Both the position numbers and the translations under genes were made by a program. A DNA stretch of 64,000 nucleotides. Source: Paracoccaceae bacterium. GTDB taxonomy: Bacteria > Pseudomonadota > Alphaproteobacteria > Rhodobacterales > Rhodobacteraceae. Positions 18,204 through 31,363 of this stretch are shown piece after piece (within the stretch, counting starts at the first letter, position 1; each line of letters starts with the position of its first letter). Location of the stretch: positions 124,001 through 188,000 of the forward strand of contig JAHRYM010000001.1 of assembly GCA_020622085.1 (NCBI GenBank). Direction: 5' to 3'. The notes beneath the pieces are model-generated. The model worked only from the letters and a program-made list of their open reading frames with translations, did no database searches and was not told the origin of the DNA.

Positions 18204-18697
18204 ATCATCCGGCATTCCTGAACATTTCCGAAGGATCCGGTCCCGGGTCTCTGGCCCGGGCGGCGTGCGCCTTGCCCTGCGTTGCTTTGAGGTCGCGGCT
18301 CGCGCCAGCGATCCCTGTCACCCCCGCGCGCGCGAAGCTGCCGGTGATGTATTCCTCCAGCCGAGTAATCGCCTCGGACGGCTTCGCCGCGCTCCGATGC
18401 GGCCGGAGTTCGAGATGGCCGAGCGGGGGGAAGTCGTCGCGCTCGTCTATCGCCATCGGCTCCACCCAGCGCTTCGGCGTGCTGATGGGTTATGGCGGAC
18501 CGCACGGCGCCTGCATGGCCGTCAAGGACGCGCTGAAGCGCAACATGCCGGGCCGGATCGTCGGCGTGTCGATCGACGCGCGCGGCAACCGCGCCTGCCG
18601 TCTGTCGCTTCAGACCCTGGGTCGCGCGCGCCGGACTTTTACATGGCTGCGCAGCGGCCAGTCGCAAGGAGGGCCGGGTATCTGCCGTCGCCGGCCA
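18204..18697. other. Gene-poor stretch after tRNA-Ala
   Basis: This 494-base stretch holds no intact gene. A CCCGGG/CCCGGG hairpin at 18242-18260, without a U-run, may help end or process the tRNA transcript. The only recognisable coding sequence is the gcvP fragment at 18443-18616. An 86-codon open frame on the minus strand (18205-18465) has no similarity I recognise. Confidence 0.6.
18443..18616 (+). pseudogene. gcvP: Fragment of glycine dehydrogenase (P protein) gene
   Basis: Fifty-three codons (18458-18616) translate to an internal segment of the glycine cleavage P protein: [16 protein letters not shown], then [14 protein letters not shown] and ARGNRA, ending in LSLQT. In intact GcvP these phrases occur around residues 300-355, and LQT is followed by REQHIRREK; here the reading diverges immediately after LQT. 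Nothing upstream resembles the preceding GcvP residues beyond a few codons. It is therefore a remnant, not a gene: no start, no PLP lysine region, no stop at a sensible place. A few substitutions at normally fixed positions (Cys, Leu) also fit decay. Confidence 0.8.
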
Positions 18698-18940
18698 TCA
18701 GGCCGCGAGCGCCAGCCCTGCCATCCCGACAAGCACGACCACCAGCCCCAGATCGAAGCCCCTTTGCCAGCGCGGTGCAGCGCGGAGGCCAAGGTAGGAT
18801 GACAGGATCAGTCGTGCCTTGGACCCTGCCAGAACGAGGATCGCAAGGGCAAAGCCCCATTCCCGCTGTCCGAAGACCGCGATGGCGGTCGATGCCGCCG
18901 AAAGCGCCAGAAGCGCGATCCATGCGCGTGTCGGTGTCAT
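18698..18940 (-). CDS. norF: Nitric oxide reductase accessory protein NorF
   Basis: An 80-residue, two- to three-helix membrane protein (segments around 6-24, 28-48, 60-80) at the end of the nor operon. Its position, size and sequence ([25 protein letters not shown]) match NorF and related subunit-IV-like proteins found with NorE in Paracoccus and Rhodobacter. NorF is needed for full NO reductase activity in Paracoccus but its biochemical role is unclear. Its ATG overlaps the norE stop (ATGA). No terminator is evident downstream, where the gcvP remnant begins. Confidence 0.82.
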   Translation of the reverse strand: MTPTRAWIALLALSAASTAIAVFGQREWGFALAILVLAGSKARLILSSYLGLRAAPRWQRGFDLGLVVVLVGMAGLALAA

Positions 18941-19482
18941 AGCAGATAGACCACGGGAAACAGCAGCACCCAGACCAGATCGACCATGTGCCAGAAGGCC
19001 GCCCCGGTTTCGACGGCGCGCGGGGTGGCCAACCAGCCGACCAGCGCCAGCAGGATCATCCCCGCCAGCACATGCGCGGCGTGAAAGCCGGTCAGAAGGA
19101 AGCTGAAGGTGTAGAAGGCATGGGTTTCGGTGCCGATGCCCTGGGCAAAGAGGTCGGCGTATTCGCTGGCCTTCAGCACCAGAAAGACTCCGCCAAGCAG
19201 GATCGCGGGGGCAAGAAGCAGCCGAAGCCTGCGTGTCTTCCCGGCCTCGGCGGCACGGGTGGCAAGGGCAGCCAGCCAACCGGAAGTGACAAGGACCAGC
19301 GTATTGGCCGCCGCGCCGGCGCGATGGAGGTGGGATTGCGCTTCCGTGAACCCCACCGGATCGGTCAGCCGGACGGCAAGGAAGGCCACGAGCCCCGCGC
19401 CGAAGACGGCAAGCTCCGAAAGGATCAGAACCCACATCAGAAGCTCGCCCGGCAGTTCATCCAATGCGCTTGACCGGTTCAT
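18937..19482 (-). CDS. norE: NorE, cytochrome oxidase subunit III-like protein
   Basis: A 181-residue protein with about five membrane helices and clear subunit III-like phrases: LGGVFLVLKASEYADLF, the FYTFSFLLTGFHAAHVLAGM stretch and a final [19 protein letters not shown]. NorE is encoded with cNOR in Paracoccus and Rhodobacter; mutants have lowered NO reductase activity. It is not part of the purified NorBC enzyme, so it is viewed as an assembly or stabilising factor. Overlaps norD by four bases upstream and norF by four bases downstream. Confidence 0.9.
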   Translation of the reverse strand: MNRSSALDELPGELLMWVLILSELAVFGAGLVAFLAVRLTDPVGFTEAQSHLHRAGAAANTLVLVTSGWLAALATRAAEAGKTRRLRLLLAPAILLGGVFLVLKASEYADLFAQGIGTETHAFYTFSFLLTGFHAAHVLAGMILLALVGWLATPRAVETGAAFWHMVDLVWVLLFPVVYLL

Positions 19483-21401
19483 GTCATCACCAGTTGCCGA
19501 TAGATCATGGGAAGGGTCTGGATCAGCTTTTCGGGATGCGGAATGACCGCGAACCCGCCTTGCCCGAAGATGCGTGGAAACCAGCTCTTGCCGTCCCTGT
19601 CGACGGTGATGCCGAAGACTGCGTGCCCGGCCCGCCGCGCCTCGATCACCGCCATGCGGCTGTCCTCGATACCGTGGCGGCCCTCGTAGTGGTCAAGGTC
19701 GTTCGGCTTGCCGTCGGTGATCACCAGCAGCAGCCGCCGCTTGCGCGACTGCGCCGAGAGGCCCGCCGAGGCATGCCGCATCGCCGCCCCGAGCCGGGTG
19801 TAATGGCCCGGTTTCAGCGCGGCGATCCGCGCCTCGGTGTCGGCGCCCATCGGCTCGTGGAAATCCTTGATCTTCTGCACGAAGACCCGCTGGCGTTTCA
19901 GCGAGGAAAAGGCCTGGATGGCAAAGCTGTCGCCGCAGGCATCCAGCCCCCAGGCCAGGGCAGCCAGCGCCTCGCGTTCGATGTCGATGACCGAACGACC
20001 CTGATGGCCATGACCGGGAATCGCGCTTTCGGTCGAGCGCGACACATCCAGAAGGATCGACACCGCCAGGTCGCGGCGTTCGGGGCGGGTCTGGCGCCAG
20101 ACACGGTCCGACCCTTCGCCGCTGGCAAAAAGATCGACCTGCGCGCGAACTGCGCGTTCCGTGTCCAGCTCATCGCCGTCCGGGTGGCCGGGTGTCGAGA
20201 CGAGGCTGGGCCGCAAGGCTTCGAACTGGCGGCGGACGGCGCGGATGCGGGCGCTTGCGCGCGGGTCATCCCGAAACGGGGAGGTCGCCAGATCGGCTTC
20301 GGCGCGCGATTCCAGCACGCGCGCGTGGGCGGGCAGGTAGCTGGCGGTGCGGACATCCCATTCGGGATAGATGGTCTTGCCGGAAATCGCCTCGCGCTCG
20401 ACGTCCTCGGGGGCAAGGTCAAGATGCAGTTTCAGGCGGGTGGCGGGGGCTTTCGAGACCTGCGCAAGGCCGATCTCGTCCTGGTCGTCGGCGGCTTTCC
20501 TGGCGGTGTCCTCGTCGTCATCCTCGACCCGGCGGTTGAGGTTGAGAAATTCGGTCATCGACAGGATGGCTTCGAACTTGTGCAGGATGAAGCTGTCGTT
20601 GCGGTCGGCCTGATCGGCCTTGCGGCGACGGGCGCGGCGCGCCGTCTTTTCCTCGGCCGCTTCCTCGGGGGTGCCTTCGGTTGCGCGGTTCTCGACGGCG
20701 GTGTGTTCGCTGCGGGAAAGCGGCCGCAGGTCGGGCCAGAGCGGAACAGGCCGGAAGGGGCGATAGCCGCGCGGGGCCCTGGCCGGCAGAGGCGGCAGGA
20801 CGACATCCTCGCCCAGGGCCGCACGGACGCGCGCCTCGACGGCGGCCTCTACGGGTGGAAGCTGGGGCAGGCGGCGCATGGCAAGGGTGGCGGTGCACAG
20901 ATCGGCATGCAACGCGACAAACCCGGGCGCGACATCAAGCGCCCTGCGGGCCATTTCCCGTGCAGTGTCGATGGCCGCCAGATCAGCCAGCAGCGGATCG
21001 GGTTCATCGACGGGCTCCATCCCGCGCAACCCCGCAGCAGCCGTGGCCAGCCAGACATAGAGGGCGGCATTCGCCTCTCGTTGCGGGAACTCGGCCAGGC
21101 TTTCGGGCAACCTGAGCACCGCACCGTCATAGCTGGCACGCGGAATCCGGTCGGCCCAGGTTCCAAGCCGGCGCAGCCACGACAGGCGGTGGTGGCTGGT
21201 CTGTTCGGCAACGGCGCGTATCTCGACCGACCCATCACCGCCCAGGCCCCGGAACAGGACCGCCAGCCGTCCGCTGACCTCCGAGAGGCTCACACGGGCT
21301 CCTTCGTGGACGGGTGTTCCGTCCAGACGGCTGGCGTAGGCGTGCCACAGTTTCCCGATGGTTTCTTCGGGTTCCCATGGCTCGAATTCGATCCGGTTCA
21401 T
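19479..21401 (-). CDS. norD: NorD, von Willebrand A-domain activation protein
   Basis: A 640-residue cytoplasmic protein whose C-terminal ~200 residues form a VWA domain with a MIDAS motif (SILLDVSRSTES, then the LVITDGKPNDLDHYEG loop). The middle is acidic and charged (DDDEDTARKAADDQ). NorD pairs with the MoxR-type ATPase NorQ, and together they are needed to insert the non-haem iron into NorB. Start at ATG 21401 (MNRIEFEPWEPEE); a GTG four codons upstream overlaps the norQ stop and is possible. It sits third from the end of the norCBQDEF operon. Confidence 0.93.
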   Translation of the reverse strand: MNRIEFEPWEPEETIGKLWHAYASRLDGTPVHEGARVSLSEVSGRLAVLFRGLGGDGSVEIRAVAEQTSHHRLSWLRRLGTWADRIPRASYDGAVLRLPESLAEFPQREANAALYVWLATAAAGLRGMEPVDEPDPLLADLAAIDTAREMARRALDVAPGFVALHADLCTATLAMRRLPQLPPVEAAVEARVRAALGEDVVLPPLPARAPRGYRPFRPVPLWPDLRPLSRSEHTAVENRATEGTPEEAAEEKTARRARRRKADQADRNDSFILHKFEAILSMTEFLNLNRRVEDDDEDTARKAADDQDEIGLAQVSKAPATRLKLHLDLAPEDVEREAISGKTIYPEWDVRTASYLPAHARVLESRAEADLATSPFRDDPRASARIRAVRRQFEALRPSLVSTPGHPDGDELDTERAVRAQVDLFASGEGSDRVWRQTRPERRDLAVSILLDVSRSTESAIPGHGHQGRSVIDIEREALAALAWGLDACGDSFAIQAFSSLKRQRVFVQKIKDFHEPMGADTEARIAALKPGHYTRLGAAMRHASAGLSAQSRKRRLLLVITDGKPNDLDHYEGRHGIEDSRMAVIEARRAGHAVFGITVDRDGKSWFPRIFGQGGFAVIPHPEKLIQTLPMIYRQLVMT

Positions 21402-21409
21402 GGCGGGCC

Positions 21410-22225
21410 TCACCCGAATACCGCCGTCACCAGATCGCGGAGCCCCGCCTTCACATCGGCGTCGTCGGTCAGCGGCTCGATCATGGCGATGTCGATTGCG
21501 CGACCGACCGCCATGCCGCCCGCGATCAGGCTGGCCGCATAGACGACCAGCCGGGTCGAGACGCCTTCTTCCAGATCCTGGCCCTTCATGGCCCTGAGCT
21601 TGTTGGCAAGCCGCACCAGCGGTTGCACACGGTTTTCGGCCAGCCCGCTTTCGCGGGCGACCACGGGCACCTCGTGTTCGGGGCGCGGGAAGGCGAATTC
21701 AAGGCTGACGAAACGCTGGCGTGTTGACGGTTTCAGTGTTTTCAGAATGTTCTGATAGCCAGGGTTGTAAGAGGCCACGAGCAGGAAATCGGGATGCGCC
21801 TCGATTTCCTCGCCGGTGCGGTCCACGGGCAGGATGCGCCGGTCATCCGTCAGCGGGTGCAGGACCACGGTCACGTCCTTGCGGGCCTCCACCACTTCGT
21901 CAAGATAGCAGATCGCACCGTCGCGGACGGCGCGGGTCAGGGGGCCGTCGACCCAGACGGTTTCGCCGCCCTTCAGCAGCCAGCGGCCGATCAGGTCGGC
22001 GGCCGACAGGTCATCGTGGCAGGCGACGGTGTAAAGCGGGCGGCCAAGGCGTGCAGCCATATGGGCGACAAAGCGGGTCTTGCCGCAGCCGGTGGGCCCC
22101 TTCAGCAGGACCGGAAGCTTCTGGGCGGCAGCGGCCTGGAAGACCTGAACCTCGTCACCCTGGGGCAGATAGAAGGGGGCGTTCGCCGCCCCCTCCGTCT
22201 TGATGTGGGAACCGTCCATGGTCAT
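21410..22225 (-). CDS. norQ: NorQ, MoxR-family AAA ATPase
   Basis: A 271-residue AAA+ ATPase. Walker A is GPTGCGKT (about residue 45), Walker B is [13 protein letters not shown], and sensor-like residues follow in [10 protein letters not shown]. With NorD it forms a chaperone complex that matures NO reductase by delivering the FeB iron. ATG 22225 shares one base with the norB stop (TGATG), indicating coupled translation; a GTG one codon upstream is the alternative. The protein closely follows the NorQ/NirQ/CbbQ pattern, and its place right after norB settles the name. Confidence 0.94.
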   Translation of the reverse strand: MTMDGSHIKTEGAANAPFYLPQGDEVQVFQAAAAQKLPVLLKGPTGCGKTRFVAHMAARLGRPLYTVACHDDLSAADLIGRWLLKGGETVWVDGPLTRAVRDGAICYLDEVVEARKDVTVVLHPLTDDRRILPVDRTGEEIEAHPDFLLVASYNPGYQNILKTLKPSTRQRFVSLEFAFPRPEHEVPVVARESGLAENRVQPLVRLANKLRAMKGQDLEEGVSTRLVVYAASLIAGGMAVGRAIDIAMIEPLTDDADVKAGLRDLVTAVFG

Positions 22226-23622
22226 CACTCCGCAGCCACGTGGTCAGCATCATGTTCCAGCCGGTCGCGTTCCAGCGGGCCGGGGGTCACGACCTCGCGG
22301 CGCGGGAAGGCGATGGCATAGATGAAAAGCAGCGCCCCCAGGACCACGGCCACGCCCGAGCCGAAGCGCATGACGTAGAAGAGCCAGATCTGGTCCTGCA
22401 CGTCCATGAAGAACTGGCCGTTGACGCGCTGCAGGTGCGTCTGCACGGTGCCCGCGAAGGTCAGGGTGAAGGTCATGAACACCACGCCCGCCGACATCAG
22501 CCAGAAGGAAGCCATGTTGAGCACCTGGTTGTAGGGATCGCGGCCCCGCAGGTGCGGCATCGCATAGGTGATGATCGCCAGGTTGAGGCAGACATAGGCG
22601 CCGTAGAAGGCAAGGTGGCCGTGGGCAGCGGTGATCTGCGTGCCGTGGGTGTAGTAGTTCACCCCGTGCAGCGTGTGCAGGAAGCCCCAGACGCCGGCCC
22701 CGAAGAACGCAAGCGTCGCGCAACCAAGCGACCACAGGAGCGCGGCCTTGTTCGGGTGGTCGCGGCGGCCTTTCCAGACCATGACGAAGGCGAAGGACAT
22801 CATGGCGAAGAAGGGCACCACCTCGAAGCTCGAGAAGATCGAGCCGATCCACTGCCAGTAACCCGGCGTGCCGATCCAGAAGTAGTGGTGCCCGGTCCCG
22901 AGGATGCCCGAGAACAGCGCCAGCGCCGCAATGACATAGAGCCACTTTTCAACCACTTCCCGGTCCACACCCGTCAGTTTGAGCATCAGGAAGGCAAGGA
23001 TCGAGGCCATGACCAGTTCCCAGGTGCCTTCCACCCACAGGTGGACGACATACCACCAGTACATCTTGTCGAGCGCCAGGTTCGACGGGTTGTAGAAGGC
23101 AAAGAGGAACAGCAGCGCCAGCCCCCAGAGACCCAGAAGCAGGATGTTGGTGATGGCAGTCTTCTTGCCCGCAAGCACGGTCATCGAGATGTTGTAGAGG
23201 AAGATCAGCGCCGCGACGACGATGCCCGCCTTTACCCAGCGCGGCTGTTCGAGGAATTCGCGGCCCTCGTTGCCCATCAGCCAGTTGCCGTCAAAGAGGT
23301 TGAACAGATAGGTCACCACGACCCCGGCGGTGCCAAGGACGAAGATTGCCAGTTGCAGCCAGGCCAGCACGGGCGAATGGATCTCGCGTTCCGATTCCTC
23401 GGGCACCAGATAGTAGGCGGCACCGAAGAAGCCGAGCAGCAGCCAGACGATCAGGCTGTTGGTGTGCAACATCCGGCCGATGTTGAAGGGCATGATGTCG
23501 GACAGGAAGTTCGGGCTGACATAGGTCCAGCCCAGGATCAGGCCCATCGAGACCTGCACGGCAAAAAGTGCCAGCGCGACGGCGAAGTAGCCCAGCGCGA
23601 TCTTCTGCGTTTGGTATTTCAT
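22225..23622 (-). CDS. norB: Nitric oxide reductase large subunit NorB
   Basis: A 465-residue, 12-helix haem-copper-oxidase relative that reduces 2 NO to N2O in the inner membrane, using haem b, haem b3 and a non-haem iron. Family features include the conserved histidines in [10 protein letters not shown] and HLWVEGTWE, with the active-site glutamate in the latter, plus [10 protein letters not shown] and [13 protein letters not shown]. Start at 23622 ([13 protein letters not shown]) follows norC by 11 bases; a longer in-frame reading would overlap norC and is rejected. It forms the cNOR complex with NorC. Confidence 0.96.
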   Translation of the reverse strand: MKYQTQKIALGYFAVALALFAVQVSMGLILGWTYVSPNFLSDIMPFNIGRMLHTNSLIVWLLLGFFGAAYYLVPEESEREIHSPVLAWLQLAIFVLGTAGVVVTYLFNLFDGNWLMGNEGREFLEQPRWVKAGIVVAALIFLYNISMTVLAGKKTAITNILLLGLWGLALLFLFAFYNPSNLALDKMYWWYVVHLWVEGTWELVMASILAFLMLKLTGVDREVVEKWLYVIAALALFSGILGTGHHYFWIGTPGYWQWIGSIFSSFEVVPFFAMMSFAFVMVWKGRRDHPNKAALLWSLGCATLAFFGAGVWGFLHTLHGVNYYTHGTQITAAHGHLAFYGAYVCLNLAIITYAMPHLRGRDPYNQVLNMASFWLMSAGVVFMTFTLTFAGTVQTHLQRVNGQFFMDVQDQIWLFYVMRFGSGVAVVLGALLFIYAIAFPRREVVTPGPLERDRLEHDADHVAAE

Positions 23623-23633
23623 GGTTTCACTCC

Positions 23634-24089
23634 TCAGCCCGCATCGTTCGGCGGCCAGTTCTGCGCGCGGATCGTGTTCGTCCACAGCAGGAAGTCGGCG
23701 ATCTGGCGGTATTCGTCATCCGTCAGGCCGAAGTTCGGCATCTGGCGGCGGCCTTCAATCCCGGTGGGCATGGCATCCATCCAGCCCTTCAGCGCGGTGA
23801 AGGCGCCTTCATGGTCGCCCGGCGTGACGCCCCAGCGCGTCATCACGTTGCCAAGTTCGGGCGCATAATAGGCACCTTCGCCAAGCAGGGTATGGCAGTT
23901 GATGCAGGCGTGCTTTTCCCACAGGTGCTTGCCGGCGGCAACGCTGTCGGTCAGCGTTGCACGGTCGGTCGAGGTATTGCGGATGTAGAAGTGTGAATGG
24001 GCCGTCAGACCCACGAAAATCAGGATGAAGAACAGTGACCCGCCGTAGAAGATGTTTCGGGCCATGCTCTTGGTCATGACTTCGCGCAT
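23634..24089 (-). CDS. norC: Nitric oxide reductase cytochrome c subunit NorC
   Basis: A 151-residue membrane-anchored mono-haem cytochrome c. One N-terminal helix (about residues 12-30) is followed by a periplasmic domain with CINCH (Cys62, Cys65, His66) and a likely distal ligand in RRQMPNFGL. It passes electrons from periplasmic cytochromes to NorB. ATG 24089 has GGAAGG eight bases upstream and is preferred over a second ATG four codons on. It is the first gene of norCBQDEF and lies 64 bases from an NnrR-type site. Confidence 0.95.
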   Translation of the reverse strand: MREVMTKSMARNIFYGGSLFFILIFVGLTAHSHFYIRNTSTDRATLTDSVAAGKHLWEKHACINCHTLLGEGAYYAPELGNVMTRWGVTPGDHEGAFTALKGWMDAMPTGIEGRRQMPNFGLTDDEYRQIADFLLWTNTIRAQNWPPNDAG

Positions 24090-24152
24090 GGCGGAATCCT
24101 TCCCGGAGCGGTTACGACGCCCGAGCAATGCCCCGCGCCGCCTCCCGGCGCC

Positions 24153-24166
24153 TTGTCGAAAGTCAA
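24153..24166 (-). promoter_or_regulatory. FNR/NnrR-type binding site upstream of norC
   Basis: TTGTC-GAAA-GTCAA, a near-perfect dyad of the FNR/CRP class (TTG-N8-CAA), centred about 70 bases before the norC start. If it acts at -41.5, transcription would begin near 24118. The same ten outer bases recur in the nirI/nirS spacer. NnrR or Dnr-type NO-sensing regulation is inferred; the regulator gene is not in the window. Confidence 0.75.
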
Positions 24167-24181
24167 TTCGACGTGAGGAAA

Positions 24182-25063
24182 TCAGCCGGCCCAGATGATC
24201 CTTGCACCCGGAAATGCCTCAAGTGCGACATCGCAGTCCTTGCGATCCATCAGGCAGAAGGCAGTGGACAGCGCATCGGCCCATGCCGCACGGGGGGCGG
24301 TCACCGCAACGGTCTCCCAGCGCGGGGCCTGGCCCGCGGGGCCGACGATGTGGGGCCGGCCCCCGCCGATCCGCGTTCCCATGGGCGAAGATACCGCCAG
24401 CGCCCGGTCGGCCAGAGCGGCCCCGGCAAGGGGCTCGTCATCGGGGCCACGGATCTCGGCGTGCCAGGGGGTTCCTGCCGGGTTCTGGCCCAGCGCCATG
24501 ACTTCTCCCATGTCGATCATCGCCGTGCCAAGGCCCTCTGCCGCAAGCAGTGCCGCGATGCGGTCCGCCGCCCAGCCCTGGGCAATGCCGTTGAAGGTCA
24601 GGGCCTGCCCCGGGCCAAGTTCGACCCGCGACCGGTCGAAGTGCAGCCTGTCCCAGCCCACGACCTTGCGCGCCGATTCGGCATCGCCGCCCGTCGCCGT
24701 GGCCAGCCACAGCGGCTGCACCGTGGGATCGAAGGCGCCTCCCGTCGCTTGGTGGATCCGGTCCGACAGCGTCAGAAGCTCCACCATCCCGTCGGACGGC
24801 CAGTTCAGCTTGCCTGTCGCATTCAGGCGCACCAGTTCCGATTCGGTGTGCAGCGAGGCCACCGCCTCGATCCTGGCGATCTCGGCCTCGATCTTCGGCA
24901 CCAGAAGCGCCATCCGTGCCCGGTCCAGCCCCGAGAGTTTCAGCGACACCGAAGTGCCAAACCCCTTGCCGTGCCATTCGATGGCAGGCTCCGCACGGCG
25001 GCCCGGCGCGGCAAGGGCAAAGGCAGAGACGATCAGGAAGCGGCGGCGGTTCAGCACAGGCAT
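24182..25063 (-). CDS. nirX: ApbE-family FAD:protein FMN transferase (NirX)
   Basis: A 293-residue exported flavin transferase. The start MPVLNRRRFLIVSAFALAA carries a twin-arginine-like RRRFL motif, so export folded through Tat is likely. The ApbE body shows GTSVSLKLSG, the GAFDPTVQPLW stretch, FNGIAQGWAADRI and ALSTAFCLMD. ApbE proteins attach FMN covalently to a threonine of target proteins. Next to nirI, whose product has a periplasmic FMN-binding domain, NirX probably flavinylates NirI, as NosX does for NosR. It follows nirI by 46 bases on the same strand. Confidence 0.9.
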   Translation of the reverse strand: MPVLNRRRFLIVSAFALAAPGRRAEPAIEWHGKGFGTSVSLKLSGLDRARMALLVPKIEAEIARIEAVASLHTESELVRLNATGKLNWPSDGMVELLTLSDRIHQATGGAFDPTVQPLWLATATGGDAESARKVVGWDRLHFDRSRVELGPGQALTFNGIAQGWAADRIAALLAAEGLGTAMIDMGEVMALGQNPAGTPWHAEIRGPDDEPLAGAALADRALAVSSPMGTRIGGGRPHIVGPAGQAPRWETVAVTAPRAAWADALSTAFCLMDRKDCDVALEAFPGARIIWAG

Positions 25064-25109
25064 CCTCCATCGTGATCGGGCTCTTGGCGGGCCGCAGGCA
25101 TCGTGCCGG

Positions 25110-29017
<3,908 letters not shown>

Positions 29018-29093
29018 TCGCACCCGAGCGATCCTGGCAGGGCGCGATCTCCCGCGCCCTGCCGCCTTCCCCCAGCCCGACGGATATCCGACC

Positions 29094-29897
29094 ATGAAAG
29101 ACAACCTTTCAGATTTCCCCATGGGCTCGATCCAGCTCATCGGCGCCGGGCCGGGCGATCCCGACCTGCTGACCGTCAAGGCCCTGCGCGCGATCATGTC
29201 GGCGGATGTCGTGGTCTATGACCGGCTTGTAAGCCCCGAAATCATGGCGCTGGTTCCCGCCGGGACGCGGCGGATCGACGTGGGAAAGCTGCCAAGGCGC
29301 CACAAGGTTCCGCAGCCCGCGATCAACGCCTTGCTGGTCGATCTTGCGCGGCAGGGGCTGCGTGTCGCGCGGCTCAAGGGCGGCGACCCGCTGATCTTCG
29401 GGCGGGGTGGCGAAGAAGCGGACGCGGCGCGTGCTGCGGGTATTGCTGTCCACTATATCCCCGGCATCACCTCGGCGCAGGGCGCCGCCGCCTCGACCGG
29501 CGTGCCGCTGACGCACCGGGGCCTTGCCTCGGGGGTGCGCTATGTCACCGGGCATCGCGCCTGCGACGCCGCGCTGGATCTTGACTGGACGTCGCTGGCC
29601 GATCCGGACACGACGCTGGTTGTCTACATGGGAGTGGCAAACATCCGCGAAATCGCGCTGCAACTGATGCGCCACGGTCTTGCGCCCCTGACGCCTGTCC
29701 TTGCCGTCACATCGGCCACGACCCCGCGCGAGACACGCAAGCTGTCGTCGTTGGGTTCGATCGGAACCGAAGCGAGCCGGCTGGCGGCCGAGGTGCCGGT
29801 GCTTTTCGTCATCGGCCGGGTTGCGGGACTTTATCCCGCGATTGCCGAACTGGACGGGGCACTCTGCGAAGGGTCGGGAATGGTGGCCTATGCGTAG
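29094..29897 (+). CDS. nirE: Uroporphyrinogen-III C-methyltransferase NirE
   Basis: A 267-residue SAM-dependent methyltransferase that converts uroporphyrinogen III to precorrin-2, the entry to haem d1. Signatures: IGAGPGDPDLLTVKA, DRLVSPEI, RLKGGDPLIFGRGGEE and PGITSAQGAAASTGVPLTHR. No siroheme dehydrogenase/chelatase part is present, so it is the stand-alone (CobA/NirE) type. I use ATG 29094; a much longer frame overlapping the nirS stop exists but adds non-conserved sequence. Its stop overlaps nirC by eight bases. Confidence 0.94.
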   Translation: MKDNLSDFPMGSIQLIGAGPGDPDLLTVKALRAIMSADVVVYDRLVSPEIMALVPAGTRRIDVGKLPRRHKVPQPAINALLVDLARQGLRVARLKGGDPLIFGRGGEEADAARAAGIAVHYIPGITSAQGAAASTGVPLTHRGLASGVRYVTGHRACDAALDLDWTSLADPDTTLVVYMGVANIREIALQLMRHGLAPLTPVLAVTSATTPRETRKLSSLGSIGTEASRLAAEVPVLFVIGRVAGLYPAIAELDGALCEGSGMVAYA

Positions 29898-30195
29898 TGC
29901 CCCGACCCTGCTGGCGCTGCTTGCGGCCTGGCCCGCGCTGGCGGGTATCCCGACCGATCGGGCGGTGGAGCTTGAACACATGCTGCTGCAGGACTGCGGG
30001 TCGTGCCATGGCCTGACGCGCAAGGGTGGCCTGGGCAGGCCGCTGACGCGGTCCGCCCTTGAAACCATGCCCTCCGAGGTGGTTGTCGCGATCATCCTTG
30101 ATGGCATTCCCGATACCGCCATGCCGCCCTGGCGGCCGCTTCTGACCGAAGAAGAAGCCGCCTGGATTGCCGATTACCTGAAAACGAAGGAGTGA
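29890..30195 (+). CDS. nirC: Cytochrome c55X, NirC
   Basis: A 101-residue periplasmic mono-haem cytochrome: signal MRSAPTLLALLAAWPALAG, haem site CGSCH (Cys36, Cys39, His40) and likely methionine ligand in TAMPPWRPLL. NirC is an electron carrier able to feed nitrite reductase and is implicated in the last step of haem d1 maturation. It overlaps nirE by eight bases and is followed by nirF after three bases, so translation is tightly coupled. Confidence 0.92.
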   Translation: MRSAPTLLALLAAWPALAGIPTDRAVELEHMLLQDCGSCHGLTRKGGLGRPLTRSALETMPSEVVVAIILDGIPDTAMPPWRPLLTEEEAAWIADYLKTKE

Positions 30196-30198
30196 CCC

Positions 30199-31362
30199 AT
30201 GCGCCCCGCCGAATTTGCCGCGCTGGTTTTCCTCGGGCTGGCCGCGATGCCGGTCGTGTCGGTTGCCGAAGACCGGATCCAGGCCACCGGAAGCCTTGGC
30301 GTCGTCATCGAACGGGCGACCGGTTCGGTGCTTGTCGTCGACCGGGCCAACCGTGCGGCACTTAACAGGATCGAGGGTCTGGGCGATCTGTCACATGCCT
30401 CGCTGACCTATTCGCCCGACGAACGCTTTGCCTATGTGTTCGCCCGCGATGGCGGCCTGACCAAGGTCGATCTGGTCGAGGGAAAGATTGCCGCCCGCAT
30501 CGTGCAGGCCGGCAATTCCATCGGTGGTGCGATTTCCGACGATGGCAAGCTGGTGGCCGTATCGAATTATGAACCGGGGGGGGTCAAGGTCTTTGACGCC
30601 GGCACGCTGGCGCCGGTTGCCGATATCCCGGCGAGCGGCAAGACCATCGGTCTTGTCGATGTGCCCGGGCGGCGGTTTGCCTGGGCCGTCTGGGATTCCG
30701 GCGAGGTGTTTCTTGGCGATTTTTCCGGCGCGGAGCCAAGGATCGAGATGATCGGCAATGCCGGCCAGATGCCTTTCGATGCGGTGCTGACCGATGATGC
30801 GCATACCTATCTGGTGGGTCTGTTTGGCGAAAAGGGGGTCACGGCCTTTGACCTCTGGTCCGACCGGCCCGAGCCCAGGCGCTTCCTGACCGACTACGGC
30901 AAGGAAGGGCAGGATATGCCGGTCTACAAGATGCCGCACCTGCAGGGCTGGGCTTTCGCGGAAGGCCAGTTCGCCCTTCCGGCGGTCGGCCGGCATGAAA
31001 TCCTCTGGGTGAACCGCGACAGCCTTGAACAGGTCGCCGCGACCCCGGTTGCCGGGCAGCCGGTCTTCATCATCGAACAGCCGGCCTCGCCCTATGTCTG
31101 GGTGAACTTTGCCCTGCCCGACAATGACACGGTGCAGGTGGTGGACAGCCGCACGCATCAGGTCGTCGATACGCTGAAGCCGGGCAAGTCGATCCTGCAC
31201 ATGGAATTTGCGCCCCGCGGGGCCGAGGTCTGGCTGTCGTCGCGCGACGACAACAAGCTGGTGATCATTGACACGGCGACGCGCAAGCAGGTGGCCGAGA
31301 TCCCGGCGCAGTCACCGTCGGGCATCTTCTTCACCAACCGCGCGCATCAACCGGGGCTCTAG
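30199..31362 (+). CDS. nirF: Haem d1 biosynthesis protein NirF
   Basis: A 387-residue beta-propeller of the d1-domain fold without a cytochrome c part. It has a signal-like N-terminus (FAALVFLGLAAMPVVSVA|ED), so export is likely; it does not show a lipobox. Blade motifs include SYSP-like LTYSPDERFAYVFARDGG, KMPHLQGWAF and KSILHMEFAPRGAEVWLSSRD. NirF binds late haem d1 intermediates and is essential for d1 formation; its exact reaction is debated. It lies between nirC and nirDL with gaps of three and one bases. Confidence 0.93.
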   Translation: MRPAEFAALVFLGLAAMPVVSVAEDRIQATGSLGVVIERATGSVLVVDRANRAALNRIEGLGDLSHASLTYSPDERFAYVFARDGGLTKVDLVEGKIAARIVQAGNSIGGAISDDGKLVAVSNYEPGGVKVFDAGTLAPVADIPASGKTIGLVDVPGRRFAWAVWDSGEVFLGDFSGAEPRIEMIGNAGQMPFDAVLTDDAHTYLVGLFGEKGVTAFDLWSDRPEPRRFLTDYGKEGQDMPVYKMPHLQGWAFAEGQFALPAVGRHEILWVNRDSLEQVAATPVAGQPVFIIEQPASPYVWVNFALPDNDTVQVVDSRTHQVVDTLKPGKSILHMEFAPRGAEVWLSSRDDNKLVIIDTATRKQVAEIPAQSPSGIFFTNRAHQPGL

Positions 31363-31363
31363 A

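Noticed and set aside
18205-18465. An 86-codon minus-strand frame between the tRNA and the gcvP fragment, considered as an integrase remnant
   Set aside because: No recombinase motif or other recognisable similarity; open frames of this length are common by chance in such GC-rich DNA.
19464-21542. A 692-codon plus-strand frame opposite norD
   Set aside because: Antisense shadow; norD fits the operon and has its VWA motif.
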